Of a DNA stretch of 64,000 nt, positions 1 to 12,913 are shown one piece after another. Numbering within the stretch: position 1 is the first letter of the stretch; each line of letters begins with the position of its first letter. The stretch is from Streptomyces sp. KMM 9044 (GTDB lineage Bacteria > Actinomycetota > Actinomycetes > Streptomycetales > Streptomycetaceae). The stretch lies in NCBI RefSeq assembly GCF_024701375.2, contig NZ_CP113910.1, positions 2,170,001 through 2,234,000 on the forward strand, in the 5' to 3' direction. The notes below the pieces were generated by a model, which saw only the letters and a program-made list of their open reading frames with translations, was not told the origin of the DNA and made no database searches. The translations under genes were made by a program, and so were the position numbers.

Positions 1-675
1 GAGCAGGAAGGCGCACTCGGGGGTGGCGTCCAGCAGTTCGTCCAGGGCCGCCCCGCCGAACCCGAGGTCGTCGAGGACGACGACCGCGCCGACCTCCCGC
101 AGGCAGTCGGCCAGTTCGTCCCGGCCGGGGCGGTACAGGGGAGCGCCGTGGACGGCGTAGAAGAGGTCGTACAGCAGGTCGTCGGCGCTGCGGCGGTGGC
201 CGTTGATGCGGACGACGCCGTCGGGGGCGAGGTCCGCGCAGTCCTCGGCGACGGTGTCGAGCAGCCGGGTGCGGCCGGATCCCGCGGGCCCGGTCAGGAG
301 CACGGAGCGGCCGCGGGCGAGCAGCCGGACCAGCTTCTCGCGCTCGTCGTGACGGGCCAGCAGCGGCAGCTCGGCCTGGGCGGGCCCCGGCGGGACGGGC
401 GGCTTCGCGGCACGGGCGGTCCCGGCGCGCTCGGCCTCCGCCAGCTTCACCGGACGGGCGGGCCGCTCGGCGGGCGGGCAGGGCTCTATCTCGCTGCCGT
501 CGACGGGGTTGACGGTGAGCAGGTAGTCGCCGGAGACGAGCTGCACCGTGCGCGCGAGTGCGGGCACGTGCTGTCCGATTTCGGATGCGAGGGAATCCCT
601 GGGCGGGCGCTGGCGGGGCGCGTGCCCGTCGCCGTCGCGACCGTACTCCTCGGGTCCCGGGTTGTTCGGGTCCAT
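1..675 (-). CDS. ATP-binding (AAA/LuxR-type) protein, 3' end outside the window
   Basis: The first 225 codons are visible, read leftwards from ATG at 675. The first 100 residues are Pro/Arg/Glu-rich and look unstructured. A P-loop ATPase module follows, with Walker A GPAGSGRT near residue 129 and a Walker B-like stretch VVVLDDLGF near residue 204. This N-terminal layout is typical of Streptomyces ATP-binding regulators that resemble large LuxR/STAND proteins, but the C-terminus that would decide this lies outside the window. Function is not assigned beyond nucleotide binding. It is followed upstream by about 280 bp without a gene, so it probably has its own promoter. Confidence 0.75.
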   Translation of the reverse strand, partial: MDPNNPGPEEYGRDGDGHAPRQRPPRDSLASEIGQHVPALARTVQLVSGDYLLTVNPVDGSEIEPCPPAERPARPVKLAEAERAGTARAAKPPVPPGPAQAELPLLARHDEREKLVRLLARGRSVLLTGPAGSGRTRLLDTVAEDCADLAPDGVVRINGHRRSADDLLYDLFYAVHGAPLYRPGRDELADCLREVGAVVVLDDLGFGGAALDELLDATPECAFLL

Positions 676-958
676 AGGTCCTAGCCCCCCAAAAGCGTTG
701 TGTGCCTGGGTCCTGTCGTCGGACTCCCGGTGTCGCTGCACACCGCGCTGTCGCTTCTGGTCCGGTCCCGCCCGAGGGTTGCAAGGCGGCGGGTAGCCGA
801 ACCCTAAACCTTCGCTCAGTATCCACGACAGCCCGGGGTGCCGGGCGGTCCGAGACGTCACGGTCTCGTGAGGATTGTGCGTGCGTCACACCGTTGGCCG
901 AGGTCGGCCCGGGTCCGCCTGTCCTTCCGGTCCGGTCCGGCAGATCCCGTCCCGCACC

Positions 959-1282
959 TCATACACGGGGCAGCGTGTCCACCCCGATGCCTCCTTCGAT
1001 CGCCAGGATCCGGTGCAGCCGGGTGGCCACCAACAGGCGCTGCATCTGCAGTGGTACGTCACGCAGCACCAGACGACGGCCGCAACGGCCGGCCCGCCGG
1101 TGGGCTCCCATGATCACACCGAGTCCGGTGGCGTCCCAGGAGTCCAGTTCGGACAGGTCCAGCAGCAGGTCGCCGACTCCGTCGTCGACGGCCGCGTGCA
1201 GGGCCGTACGGGCGTCCGCCGCGCTGCGGACGTCGAGGCGGCCCCCGACGACCAGCTCGGTGTGGTCGCCCCTGATGTGCAT
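959..1282 (-). CDS. STAS-domain protein (anti-sigma factor antagonist type)
   Basis: This 107-residue protein is a single STAS domain. Its core SELDSWDATGLGVIMGAHR matches the signature around the phosphorylated residue of SpoIIAA/RsbV-type anti-anti-sigma factors. The usual Ser is a Thr here (DATGLG). Such proteins bind an anti-sigma kinase and release a sigma factor when unphosphorylated. The ATG at 1282 is preceded by GGGGAG at good spacing. No partner anti-sigma kinase or sigma gene is adjacent, so the partner cannot be named from this window. Confidence 0.85.
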   Translation of the reverse strand: MHIRGDHTELVVGGRLDVRSAADARTALHAAVDDGVGDLLLDLSELDSWDATGLGVIMGAHRRAGRCGRRLVLRDVPLQMQRLLVATRLHRILAIEGGIGVDTLPRV

Positions 1283-1436
1283 ATGCGCTCCCCGGTGCGT
1301 GCGTCTCGTGTCTCCGTAGTTCGGTCATGACGGTGATGCAACCTCTGACTGCGTGGAGCCTGCGGAGGTTGCCCCGCGTAAGCGAACCGATACCGAATTC
1401 ACCCCGGCGCGTGACCGGGCCGGGGGTTCGGATGGA

Positions 1437-2285
1437 TCAGTACGTGTAGAAGCCCTGCCCGCTCTTCCGGCCGATGTCACCGGCATCAACCATCCGGCGC
1501 ATCAGCTCGGGAGCGGCGAACTTCTCGTCCTGGGACTCGGTGTAGATGTTGCTGGTGGCGTGCAGCAGGATGTCCACGCCGGTCAGGTCGGCGGTGGCCA
1601 GTGGTCCCATGGCGTGGCCGAAGCCCAGTTTGCAGGCCAGGTCGATGTCCTCGGCGCTCGCCACACCCGACTCGTGGAGCTTCGCGGCCTCGACGACGAG
1701 GGCGGAGATGAGGCGGGTGGTCACGAAGCCGGCCACATCGCGGTTGACGACGATGCAGGTCTTGCCGACGGACTCGGCGAACTCCCGCGCGGTGGCGAGG
1801 GTTTCGTCGCTGGTCTTGTAGCCGCGGACCAGTTCGCACAGCTGCATCATCGGCACCGGCGAGAAGAAGTGGACGCCGACGACCCGCTCCGGGCGCCGCG
1901 TAGCCGCCGCGATCTTGGTGATCGGGATGGCGGAGGTGTTGGAGGCGAGGACGGTGTCGTCGCGCACGATTCCGTCCAGGGCGCTGAAGATCTCGTGCTT
2001 GACCTCGAGCTTCTCGAAGACCGCCTCGACCACGACGTCGGCGTCGGCGCAGGCGTCCAGGTCGGTGGTCGTGGTGATCCGGGCGAGGGCCGCGTCGGCG
2101 TCGTGGGCCTCGAGTCTGCCCTTGCTCACGAACTTGTCGTACGACGACTTGATCCCGTCGGTGCCTCGCGCGAGCGCCTCGTCGGTGACGTCGCGCAGCA
2201 CGACGTCCCAGCCCGCCCGGGCGGAGACCTGGGCGATTCCGGACCCCATGAGACCGGCCCCGATGACGGCGAGCTTCCGTGCCAC
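1437..2285 (-). CDS. 3-hydroxyacyl-CoA (3-hydroxybutyryl-CoA) dehydrogenase
   Basis: This 282-residue NAD(P)-dependent 3-hydroxyacyl-CoA dehydrogenase oxidises (S)-3-hydroxyacyl-CoA in fatty acid or butyryl-CoA metabolism. The Rossmann motif GAGLMGSG sits at residues 9-16. The catalytic His region is GVHFFSPVPMMQLCELV and the C-terminal domain ends with the family signature GRKSGQGFYTY. The length fits the short single-unit Hbd/PaaH type, not the large FadB fusion. The start is GTG at 2285 with GGGGAG 8 nt upstream. In-frame codons further upstream (to 2387) lack a ribosome site and family similarity. It is likely monocistronic. Confidence 0.93.
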   Translation of the reverse strand: MARKLAVIGAGLMGSGIAQVSARAGWDVVLRDVTDEALARGTDGIKSSYDKFVSKGRLEAHDADAALARITTTTDLDACADADVVVEAVFEKLEVKHEIFSALDGIVRDDTVLASNTSAIPITKIAAATRRPERVVGVHFFSPVPMMQLCELVRGYKTSDETLATAREFAESVGKTCIVVNRDVAGFVTTRLISALVVEAAKLHESGVASAEDIDLACKLGFGHAMGPLATADLTGVDILLHATSNIYTESQDEKFAAPELMRRMVDAGDIGRKSGQGFYTY

Positions 2286-2620
2286 TGTGCGACTCCCCTT
2301 CGAAACGCTCACACACTGTTCATGTCTGTCACTCGCGGACATTAGCGTCCGCGAGCGGATGTGTGAGGGGTTAGTAATGCGTGTCACGTCTCACGCCGTG
2401 AGACGCCGATCACGCCCGAGGACCGTACCGTTTCCGACTCCGGCGGGGCTCCCGGCCGGTGACGGACGGCAGGGTTCGCTCACCGGGTCCCCCCGCAGTC
2501 AACTCCGGTCATTCACCGGCGCGTTGTTGACGCGCGTAGCGGTGTGGCGCACGCTGGCCGGCGGTCGCCGTCCGGCCGACGGCACCGCCCCCTCCAGCGA
2601 CCGACGGCCGGGAGGCCACC
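2286..2620. other. Intergenic region, divergent promoters
   Basis: The dehydrogenase reads left and the peptidase remnant reads right, so both promoters should lie in these 335 bp. A ribosome site GGAGG at 2611 belongs to the peptidase remnant. I see no convincing operator or RNA structure here. Confidence 0.5.
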
Positions 2621-3352
2621 ATGCTCGGACGCGCGGCACGCACCCTCCTCCCTTTGCCATGATCATGACTGACACGGTCCTCGGTGTGGGGGCCACCGCG
2701 GGCACGGCGCACGCCGACGACGGCCACCCCTGGAACCGCACCCTGTCCCAGGGCTCCTCCGGCAGCGACGTGACCCAGCTGCAGATCCGGGTCGCGGGCT
2801 GGGTGACCTCGGGCGAACGCCTCTCCTACGACGGCCGGTACGGCGCCCGCCCACCGCCGCCGTCAAGAAGTTCCGGGCGGCCTGCGGACTGACCGCGGAC
2901 GGCGTGGCCGGACCGGCGGCCTTCGGCAGGATCTACACGCTCCAGGACTCCGACCGCACGCCGGTCCACTCCACCTACGCCGCCCGACCAGGTGCAACTC
3001 CACCCGGTCGGGCGGCGCGGTCCCGGCGGCCACCGCCGGGGTGAACGCCCTGAAGACCATGTGGAAGCTGGAGGCCATGCGGCGCCAACTCGGTGACGTG
3101 CCGATCACCGTCTCCAGCGGCTTCCGGTCCCGCGCCGGCGACAACGCGGCCGGCGGCTCCTCGACCAGCCGTCACCTCTACGGCGACGCGGCCGACCTGG
3201 TCGGCTCCCCGGGCTTCTGCACCCTCGCCAGGCAGAGCAGGACCCACGGCTCCTCGGAGATCCTCGGCCCCGGCTACATCGGCCACAACGACCACCTCCA
3301 CGTGGCCCACGACCCGTCACCGTACTGGTCGGCCCTCACCTGCGGCATCTGA
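2621..3352 (+). pseudogene. Decayed zinc D-Ala-D-Ala carboxypeptidase (M15 family)
   Basis: This is a secreted peptidoglycan hydrolase broken by about three frameshifts. The ATG at 2621 has GGAGG 5 nt upstream and begins a signal peptide, but the frame stops near 2660. It resumes at 2659 with the rest of the signal peptide (to ...GTAHA) and a PG-binding domain, shifts near 2850 (TAAVKKFRAACGLTADGVAG) and again near 2985. The last frame carries the M15A catalytic domain with SSGFRSRAGDN, the zinc/catalytic motif SRHLYGDAADLV and the closing NDHLHV. Its layout (signal, PG_binding_1, M15A) is that of the Streptomyces albus G DD-peptidase family. Sequencing error is an alternative, but three shifts argue for decay. 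Confidence 0.8.
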
Positions 3353-3441
3353 CGGACCGGTCCGACGTCCCGACGCCGCACGGCGGGCGGACCCGCGCCC
3401 ACCGGGGCCCGCCCACCGTGCCGTCCGCGCCCGGGCGCAAC

Positions 3442-3447
3442 TAGGCT
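3442..3447 (+). promoter_or_regulatory. -10 box TAGGCT of a probable leaderless transcript
   Basis: TAGGCT ends 7 nt before the ATG of the cobalamin adenosyltransferase and there is no Shine-Dalgarno sequence between them. This is the spacing seen for leaderless mRNAs in Streptomyces. No clear -35 box is visible. Confidence 0.5.
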
Positions 3448-3454
3448 GGGCCGC

Positions 3455-4027
3455 ATGGTCAATCTGACGCGCATCTACACCAGGACCGGTGACAGGGGCA
3501 CCACGAACCTGGGTGACATGAGCCGGGTCCCCAAGACCGACCTGCGCATCGCCGCCTACGCCGACGCCAACGAGGCGAACGCGGTGATCGGCACGGCGAT
3601 CGCGCTGGGCACTCTGGACGAGGAGGTCGTCACGGTCCTCACCCGCGTGCAGAACGACCTGTTCGACGTGGGCGCCGACCTGTCGACACCGGTCGTGGAG
3701 AACCCGGAGTACCCGCCGCTGCGGGTCGAACAGTTCTACGTGGACCGGCTGGAGGCGGACTGCGACCGCTTCAACGGGCAGCTGGAGAAGCTCCGCTCCT
3801 TCATCCTGCCGGGCGGGACGGCGGGTGCCGCCCTGCTCCACCAGGCGTGCACGGTGGTCCGCCGCGCGGAGCGCTCCACGTGGGCCGCGCTGGAGGCGCA
3901 CGGCGACACGATGAACGCCCTCACCGCCACCTATCTCAACCGCCTCTCCGACCTCCTGTTCATCCTGGCGCGCATCGCCAACAGGGAGACCGGCGACGTG
4001 CTGTGGGTGCCGGGCGGGGAGCGCTGA
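3455..4027 (+). CDS. PduO-type cob(I)alamin adenosyltransferase
   Basis: The enzyme transfers the adenosyl group of ATP to cob(I)alamin to make adenosylcobalamin, the cofactor of mutases and class II ribonucleotide reductase. At 190 residues it has the usual PduO-type length. The N-terminal ATP-binding signature IYTRTGDRGTTNLGD is at residues 7-21, followed by the conserved YADANEANAVIG and the helix with RRAERSTWAAL. The C-terminal YLNRLSDLLFILARIAN is also typical. The ATG at 3455 appears leaderless. A strong terminator follows, so it is a single-gene transcript. Confidence 0.95.
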   Translation: MVNLTRIYTRTGDRGTTNLGDMSRVPKTDLRIAAYADANEANAVIGTAIALGTLDEEVVTVLTRVQNDLFDVGADLSTPVVENPEYPPLRVEQFYVDRLEADCDRFNGQLEKLRSFILPGGTAGAALLHQACTVVRRAERSTWAALEAHGDTMNALTATYLNRLSDLLFILARIANRETGDVLWVPGGER

Positions 4028-4095
4028 GCCCCAGGGCGTGTTCCGGAAGTCCCGTCCGGCACGCGGCGTCCGGCACGGCACCTCGCCGTGGTGCG

Positions 4096-4130
4096 GGGCC
4101 GTCCGCGTACACCTGGTACGCGGACGGCCC
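4096..4130 (+). terminator. Terminator after the cobalamin adenosyltransferase gene
   Basis: This is a perfect 15-bp inverted repeat (4096-4110 with 4116-4130) with a 5-nt loop, about 70 nt past the stop codon. There is no T-run, as is usual for Streptomyces. Confidence 0.85.
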
Positions 4131-4373
4131 TCCGCCTTGCGATGCACCGCGCCGGACGCCGCGGGCCCGCCCTCCGGGCGGACGACGCCGCTCCCGCAGC
4201 ACGCCCTACCGGGACCCGGCCGCTCGGTCACCCTTTCAGGCTCCCGTGCGCACCGGCCGCCGGCGTCGTCGCCGCCGATGAACTCCCCGTACATCGAAAG
4301 GTGCAGTCCAGCGCCGCCGAGGACCGTTCTCGGGCATCGGGCGACGGCCGCGCGCAGCGTGTTGGACGGAGGC

Positions 4374-4746
4374 ATGGCCCCACGACTTCCCCGGCCCCAC
4401 CGCTTCGACGTGTGGGCGTCGCTCGCCGGACTGTCCGGCGGGCTGCTGCTGTGGGGCATCGGGCTGGGCATGCGGCCCGCCGACGCGGCTGATCGCCGAG
4501 TTCGCGGCGAAGCCCGCCCGCGCGGCCACGGCCGATCCGGCGGTGCTGGACTCCCTCACCCGGCGGGAGCGGGAGGTGCCGGCCTGTCTCGGCGAGGGCC
4601 TGTCCAACGCCGATGTCGCCGGGCGTCCCGACATGGCGGAGACCACGGTGAAGACACGCGTCAGCCGCCTTCTGGGGAAGCTGGGCCTGCGCAGCCGGGT
4701 ACAAGCTGCGGTGCTCGTAAAAGAGTTGGGCGCCCACCGGACATGA
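4374..4746 (+). pseudogene. Deletion scar of a two-component system (kinase start joined to regulator end)
   Basis: The start of a membrane sensor kinase survives: ATG 4374 with GGAGG upstream, MAPRLPRPHRFDVWASLAG, then a hydrophobic segment. About 40 codons in, near 4485-4490, it abuts in a different frame the C-terminal part of a NarL/LuxR response regulator. This holds the end of a linker (RLIAEFAAKP) and the HTH region LTRREREVPACLGEGLSNAD...TTVKTRVSRLLGKLGL, ending at 4746. The receiver domain and the whole kinase core are missing. One deletion of a kinase-regulator pair explains the junction. The location just upstream of the chitinase fits the sensor/regulator pairs often found beside chitinase genes. 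Confidence 0.7.
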
Positions 4747-4754
4747 CGGACTAG

Positions 4755-4787
4755 TGGTCCAGACCTATTGACCCGTGGTCCAGACCT
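4755..4787 (+). promoter_or_regulatory. Direct-repeat operator of the chitinase promoter
   Basis: Two exact copies of TGGTCCAGACCT lie at 4755-4766 and 4776-4787, 21 bp apart start to start (two helical turns). Twelve-bp direct repeats of this sequence are the known control element of Streptomyces chitinase promoters. They overlap the consensus bound by DasR, the GlcNAc-responsive GntR repressor, so induction by chitin and repression by glucose are likely. Confidence 0.85.
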
Positions 4788-4866
4788 TTCTATCCTCACG
4801 GCACCGCGGGTGTGATGGCTCAGTCATACCCACGACGACATCCGGCCCTCACAAAGGAGGCGCAGC

Positions 4867-6690
<1,824 letters not shown>

Positions 6691-6721
6691 ACCGCAGGTC
6701 CGCAGAACCCCGCATGACAAA

Positions 6722-6754
6722 GGTGCTCCCCCGGACCCCGTCCGGGGGAGCACC
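6722..6754 (+). terminator. Chitinase terminator
   Basis: A perfect 15-bp inverted repeat with a 3-nt loop begins 31 nt past the chitinase stop codon. It can also serve the converging DUF2550 gene. Confidence 0.88.
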
Positions 6755-6844
6755 CGCGTGTGGGCACCCGGCTACGCGACGTTCGCCCTCCCCCAACAGC
6801 TCCGCCGCCGGAGACCCCCACCCAGCGGGGCCCTGAACGCCGCT

Positions 6845-7291
6845 CTACGCCACGTTCACCCTCTGGCCGGGCGGGGCCGCCTCCAGCCAGGCGAGGAAGC
6901 CGGTCAGCGCGTCGTCGCTCATCGCGAGCTCCAGCCGCCTGCCCCGGTGCAGACAGGCGAGGATCACCGCGTCCGACAGCAGCGCCAGCTCCTCCTCGCC
7001 CTCGGGCACCCGGCGGCCGGCCACCTCGATCGCCGAGCGCTCCAGGACCCGGCGCGGGCGCGGGGCGTAGGAGAAGACCCGGAACCACTCCACCCGGTCC
7101 CCGTTGTAGCGGGCCACCCCGTACGCCCAGCCCTTGCCGCCGGAGTCGCCCGGTTCGGGGGCGTCCCAGCGCAGGCTGCAGTCGAAGGTCCCGCCGGAAC
7201 CCTGGATGAGGCGGCGGCGCAGACCGAAGACGAAGAGGCCCACCACCACGAGCGCCACGACGCTTCCGCACACAGTCAGAGCGAGGACCAT
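6845..7291 (-). CDS. DUF2550 family membrane-anchored protein
   Basis: A 148-residue protein with one N-terminal membrane helix (LALTVCGSVVALVVVGLFVFG) followed by a basic stop-transfer run and a soluble domain with conserved FDCSLRWD and GWAYGVARYNGDRVEWFRVFS. These are the marks of the actinobacterial DUF2550 family, which is normally encoded right behind the ATP synthase operon as here. Its function is unknown. ATG 7291 sits 9 nt from GGAGG. An in-frame GTG at 7297 is too close to that site. Confidence 0.85.
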   Translation of the reverse strand: MVLALTVCGSVVALVVVGLFVFGLRRRLIQGSGGTFDCSLRWDAPEPGDSGGKGWAYGVARYNGDRVEWFRVFSYAPRPRRVLERSAIEVAGRRVPEGEEELALLSDAVILACLHRGRRLELAMSDDALTGFLAWLEAAPPGQRVNVA

Positions 7292-7347
7292 CGACACCGA
7301 CCTCCTCGTCTCCTAGGTAACGGAACGGAAAAATCATCCAGATCTGC

Positions 7348-7395
7348 CTCAGCCGCGACCGGGTCCGGATCGCTCCGGTCCCAGCCGCGGCTGAG
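7348..7395 (-). terminator. Terminator at the end of the atp operon
   Basis: A 10-bp stem (7348-7357 with 7386-7395) encloses a second 5-bp stem (7358-7362 with 7375-7379), between atpC and the DUF2550 gene. It is placed to end the ATP synthase transcript. Confidence 0.75.
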
Positions 7396-7461
7396 TGACG
7401 TCATCGTACGGCTCCCTCAGAGCCTAAACGGCCCGGAAGGCGCCTCGGGCACCCCGGTCGT

Positions 7462-7839
7462 TCAGCGGCCCGCCGTAGCGGCCCGCAGGCGAACGTCCGC
7501 GCGACGCTCCGCAGCGGCGTCGGCGTCCGACTTCGCACGGCCGAGCGCCCGCTCGGCACGCTGGACGTCGATCTCGTGCGACAGCTCCGCGATCTCCGCC
7601 AGCACCGACAGCTTGTCGTCGGCGAACGAGAGGAAACCGCCGTGCACCGCGGCGACGACCGTCCCGCCGTCGTTCGTACGGATGGTCACCGGGCCCGACT
7701 CCAGCACACCCAGCAGCGGCTGGTGACCGGGCATGACGCCGATGTCGCCGGACGTGGTGCGCGCGACGACCAGGGTGGCCTCGCCGGACCAGACCTCTCG
7801 GTCGGCCGCGACCAGCGCGACGTGCAGCTCAGCAGCCAA
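7462..7839 (-). CDS. atpC: ATP synthase epsilon subunit
   Basis: This 125-residue epsilon subunit is part of the central stalk and inhibits ATP hydrolysis. The N-terminal beta-sandwich holds the family run GDIGVMPGHQPLLGVLESGPV, and a C-terminal helical pair rich in Ala/Arg/Glu follows. I start it at TTG 7839 (AAELHVALVAADREVW), which has GAGGAG 5 nt upstream. The longer in-frame start at 7860 would bury this site. It is the last gene of the operon, about 110 bp after atpD. Confidence 0.95.
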   Translation of the reverse strand: MAAELHVALVAADREVWSGEATLVVARTTSGDIGVMPGHQPLLGVLESGPVTIRTNDGGTVVAAVHGGFLSFADDKLSVLAEIAELSHEIDVQRAERALGRAKSDADAAAERRADVRLRAATAGR

Positions 7840-7952
7840 GATGGCTCCTCGGGTCACCACCCGGCAGGTCCGCCGGGTGTTGGTTACAAGTCTAGTGGGC
7901 GTGGATCGGGGGGCGGGACGGCGCCCGCCCCCCTCTCAGTCGAGCGCGTGGC

Positions 7953-10306
<2,354 letters not shown>

Positions 10307-10329
10307 GAGTCAGGTCCCTTCCTTGGACG

Positions 10330-11922
10330 TCACTTGGCGGCAGTGGCCGGGGCGTCCTCGCCGAGCAGCTTGCCGTCGCTCGTCTCGAACTGCTTCTTGA
10401 AGGCCGCGACCGCGTCGCCCACGGCCTGGAGGGTGTCGTCCGACATCTTGCCGCCCTCGCGGATGGAGGTCATGAGGCCCTGCTCACTGCGGTGCAGGTA
10501 CTCCAGCAGCTCCTTCTCGAAGCGGCGGATGTCGGCGACCGGCACCTCGTCCATCTTGCCGGTGGTGCCGGCCCAGACGGAGACGACCTGGTCCTCGGTG
10601 GACATCGGCTGGTACTGGTCCTGCTTCAGCAGCTCGACCATGCGCTGGCCGCGCTCCAGCTGCGCCTTCGACGCGGCGTCCAGGTCGGAACCGAAGGCGG
10701 CGAACGCCTCCAGCTCACGGAACTGGGCGAGGTCCACGCGCAGACGGCCGGAGACCTGCTTCATCGCCTTGTGCTGGGCGGAGCCACCGACGCGGGAGAC
10801 CGAGATACCGACGTTCAGGGCCGGGCGCTGACCGGCGTTGAACAGGTCGGACTCCAGGAAGCACTGGCCGTCGGTGATGGAGATGACGTTGGTCGGGATG
10901 AACGCCGACACGTCGTTGGCCTTGGTCTCGACGATCGGGAGACCGGTCATCGAGCCGGCGCCCATCTCGTCGGAGAGCTTGGCGCAGCGCTCCAGCAGAC
11001 GGGAGTGCAGGTAGAAGACGTCGCCCGGGTAGGCCTCACGGCCCGGCGGGCGGCGCAGCAGCAGGGAGACGGCACGGTAGGCGTCGGCCTGCTTCGACAG
11101 GTCGTCGAAGATGATGAGGACGTGCTTGCCCTCGTACATCCACTGCTGGCCGATGGCGGAGCCGGTGTAGGGCGCCAGGTACTTGAAGCCGGCCGGGTCG
11201 GACGCCGGGGCGGCGACGATGGTCGTGTACTCCAGGGCGCCGTTCTCCTCCAGCGCGCGGCGGACCGACGCGATGGTGGAGCCCTTCTGGCCGATAGCGA
11301 CGTAGATGCAGCGGACCTGCTTGTTCACGTCGCCCGTGCGCCAGTTGTCGCGCTGGTTGATGATCGTGTCCACGGCCAGCGCGGTCTTGCCGGTGCCGCG
11401 GTCGCCGATGATCAGCTGACGCTGGCCACGGCCGACCGGGGTCATGGCGTCGACGGCCTTGTAGCCCGTCTCCATCGGCTCGTGCACCGACTTGCGCTGC
11501 ATGACCGTGGGGGCCTGCAGTTCGAGGGCGCGGCGGCCCTCGGTCTCGATCTCGCCGAGGCCGTCGATCGGGTTGCCGAGCGGGTCGACCACGCGGCCGA
11601 GGTAGCCCTCGCCCACGGCGACGGACAGGACCTCGCCGGTGCGGGAGACCGGCTGACCCTCTTCGATGCCGCTGAACTCACCGAGGACGACGGCACCGAT
11701 CTCGCGCTCCTCGAGGTTGAGGGCGAGGCCGAGGGAGCCATCCTCGAACTTCAGCAGCTCGTTGGCCATGGCCGAGGGAAGACCCTCGATCTTGGCGATG
11801 CCGTCGCCGGCGACGGTGACCGTGCCGACTTCCTCGCGCGAGGCCGCGTCCGGCTTGTACGACTGGACGAAGTTCTCCAGTGCGTCCCGGATCTCCTCCG
11901 GCCGGATCGTGAGCTCCGCCAT
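10330..11922 (-). CDS. atpA: ATP synthase alpha subunit
   Basis: The non-catalytic nucleotide-binding F1 subunit, 530 residues. The P-loop [11 protein letters not shown] is near residue 176, and [24 protein letters not shown] and the alpha/beta signature around [17 protein letters not shown] follow. ATG 11922 begins [15 protein letters not shown]. The upstream in-frame extension to 12018 overlaps a structured intergenic RNA and is not conserved. The 175-bp gap to atpH is the largest inside the operon. Confidence 0.97.
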   Translation of the reverse strand: MAELTIRPEEIRDALENFVQSYKPDAASREEVGTVTVAGDGIAKIEGLPSAMANELLKFEDGSLGLALNLEEREIGAVVLGEFSGIEEGQPVSRTGEVLSVAVGEGYLGRVVDPLGNPIDGLGEIETEGRRALELQAPTVMQRKSVHEPMETGYKAVDAMTPVGRGQRQLIIGDRGTGKTALAVDTIINQRDNWRTGDVNKQVRCIYVAIGQKGSTIASVRRALEENGALEYTTIVAAPASDPAGFKYLAPYTGSAIGQQWMYEGKHVLIIFDDLSKQADAYRAVSLLLRRPPGREAYPGDVFYLHSRLLERCAKLSDEMGAGSMTGLPIVETKANDVSAFIPTNVISITDGQCFLESDLFNAGQRPALNVGISVSRVGGSAQHKAMKQVSGRLRVDLAQFRELEAFAAFGSDLDAASKAQLERGQRMVELLKQDQYQPMSTEDQVVSVWAGTTGKMDEVPVADIRRFEKELLEYLHRSEQGLMTSIREGGKMSDDTLQAVGDAVAAFKKQFETSDGKLLGEDAPATAAK

Positions 11923-11938
11923 CTGAGTTCCCTGCTCT

Positions 11939-12030
11939 CCTTGTTGGGCCCGAAGTTTCACTTTGGGGGTATTCCACGAGTCGGGGACTCCCCCCGGAAA
12001 GAGGTGAATCCTCTGCACGGCCCAACCAGG
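11939..12030 (-). other. Multibranch RNA structure between atpH and atpA
   Basis: An outer inverted repeat (11943-11950 with 12019-12026, extendable past one mismatch to 11939 and 12030) encloses two small hairpins: 11978-11982 with 11986-11990, and 12000-12004 with 12010-12014. The arrangement is closed and compact, lies only in the gap before atpA, and could act as a processing site, mRNA stabiliser or translational control element for the stoichiometry of F1 subunits. It lacks the form of a terminator (no T-run, long outer loop). Confidence 0.45.
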
Positions 12031-12097
12031 GCCGTAGGTACGTACTCCATGTTCAGTTGCCGCGTCCGCCGCGTGGTGCGCGGGGGCCGCGTCGGCG

Positions 12098-12913
12098 CTA
12101 GCCCGCCAGCCGGCGGCTCGCGTCCTCCAGCCGGTCCGCGAGAGAGCCGTTGATGATCTCGTCGCCGACCTGTACCCGCATCCCGCCGACGACCGCGGGG
12201 TCGACGTCGAGGTTGAGGTGCATGGTGCGGCCGTAGAGCTTCGCGAGGGCGGCGCCGAGGCGCTGCTTCTGCGGGTCGCTCAACGGCACCGCGGAGGTGA
12301 CGACGGCCACCATGCGGTTGCGACGGTCGGCGGCGAGCTTGGACAGGGACTGGAGTCCCGTCTCCAGGCTACGTCCGCGCGGCGCGGAGACCAGACGCGT
12401 CACCAGACGTGCGGTGGCCGCGTTCGCCCTGCGTCCGAGCAGGCTGCTCAGCAGCTCACTCTTGGCCGGGGCGGTGGCCTTGCGGTCGGTCAGCGCGGCG
12501 CGCAGGTCGTTGTTCGCGGAGAGGATCCGGCCGAACCGGAACAGCTCGTCCTCGACGTCGTCGAGCGCGCCGGCCTGCTGCGCGGCGGTGAGGTCGGCGA
12601 GGTCGGCCAGCTCCTCCAGTGCGTCCACCAGGTCGCGGGGCTGCGACCAGCGGGAGCGCACCATGCCGGAGACCAGGTCGGCGGCGCTGCCGCTGAGCTG
12701 GGATCCGAGCAGGCGCCGGACCAGGTCCGCCTTGGTCCCGCCGTCCTGCGCCGGGTCGGTGAGGACCCGGCGCAGCGACACCTCGCGGTGGAGGAGCGCG
12801 GTGACGGAGGCCAGCTCTTCGGCGAGCGAGCCGGCGTCCACGGACGTGGAGTCCGTCAGCGCGTCGAGACGCTCACGTGCGGCTGCCAGGGCCTCGCGGC
12901 TCGCTCCGTTCAT
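12098..12913 (-). CDS. atpH: ATP synthase delta subunit
   Basis: The peripheral-stalk OSCP-like subunit, 271 residues, longer than the roughly 180 of E. coli, as is common in actinobacteria. The C-terminal family signature [20 protein letters not shown]...[20 protein letters not shown] is clear. The start overlaps the atpF stop by 4 nt. Confidence 0.96.
   Translation of the reverse strand: MNGASREALAAARERLDALTDSTSVDAGSLAEELASVTALLHREVSLRRVLTDPAQDGGTKADLVRRLLGSQLSGSAADLVSGMVRSRWSQPRDLVDALEELADLADLTAAQQAGALDDVEDELFRFGRILSANNDLRAALTDRKATAPAKSELLSSLLGRRANAATARLVTRLVSAPRGRSLETGLQSLSKLAADRRNRMVAVVTSAVPLSDPQKQRLGAALAKLYGRTMHLNLDVDPAVVGGMRVQVGDEIINGSLADRLEDASRRLAG

Noticed and set aside
10492..12153. 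Long plus-strand frames (over 400-550 codons) opposite atpA, atpD and rho
   Set aside because: They mirror the codon positions of conserved genes on the minus strand and show no family motifs. High GC removes stop codons on the opposite strand.
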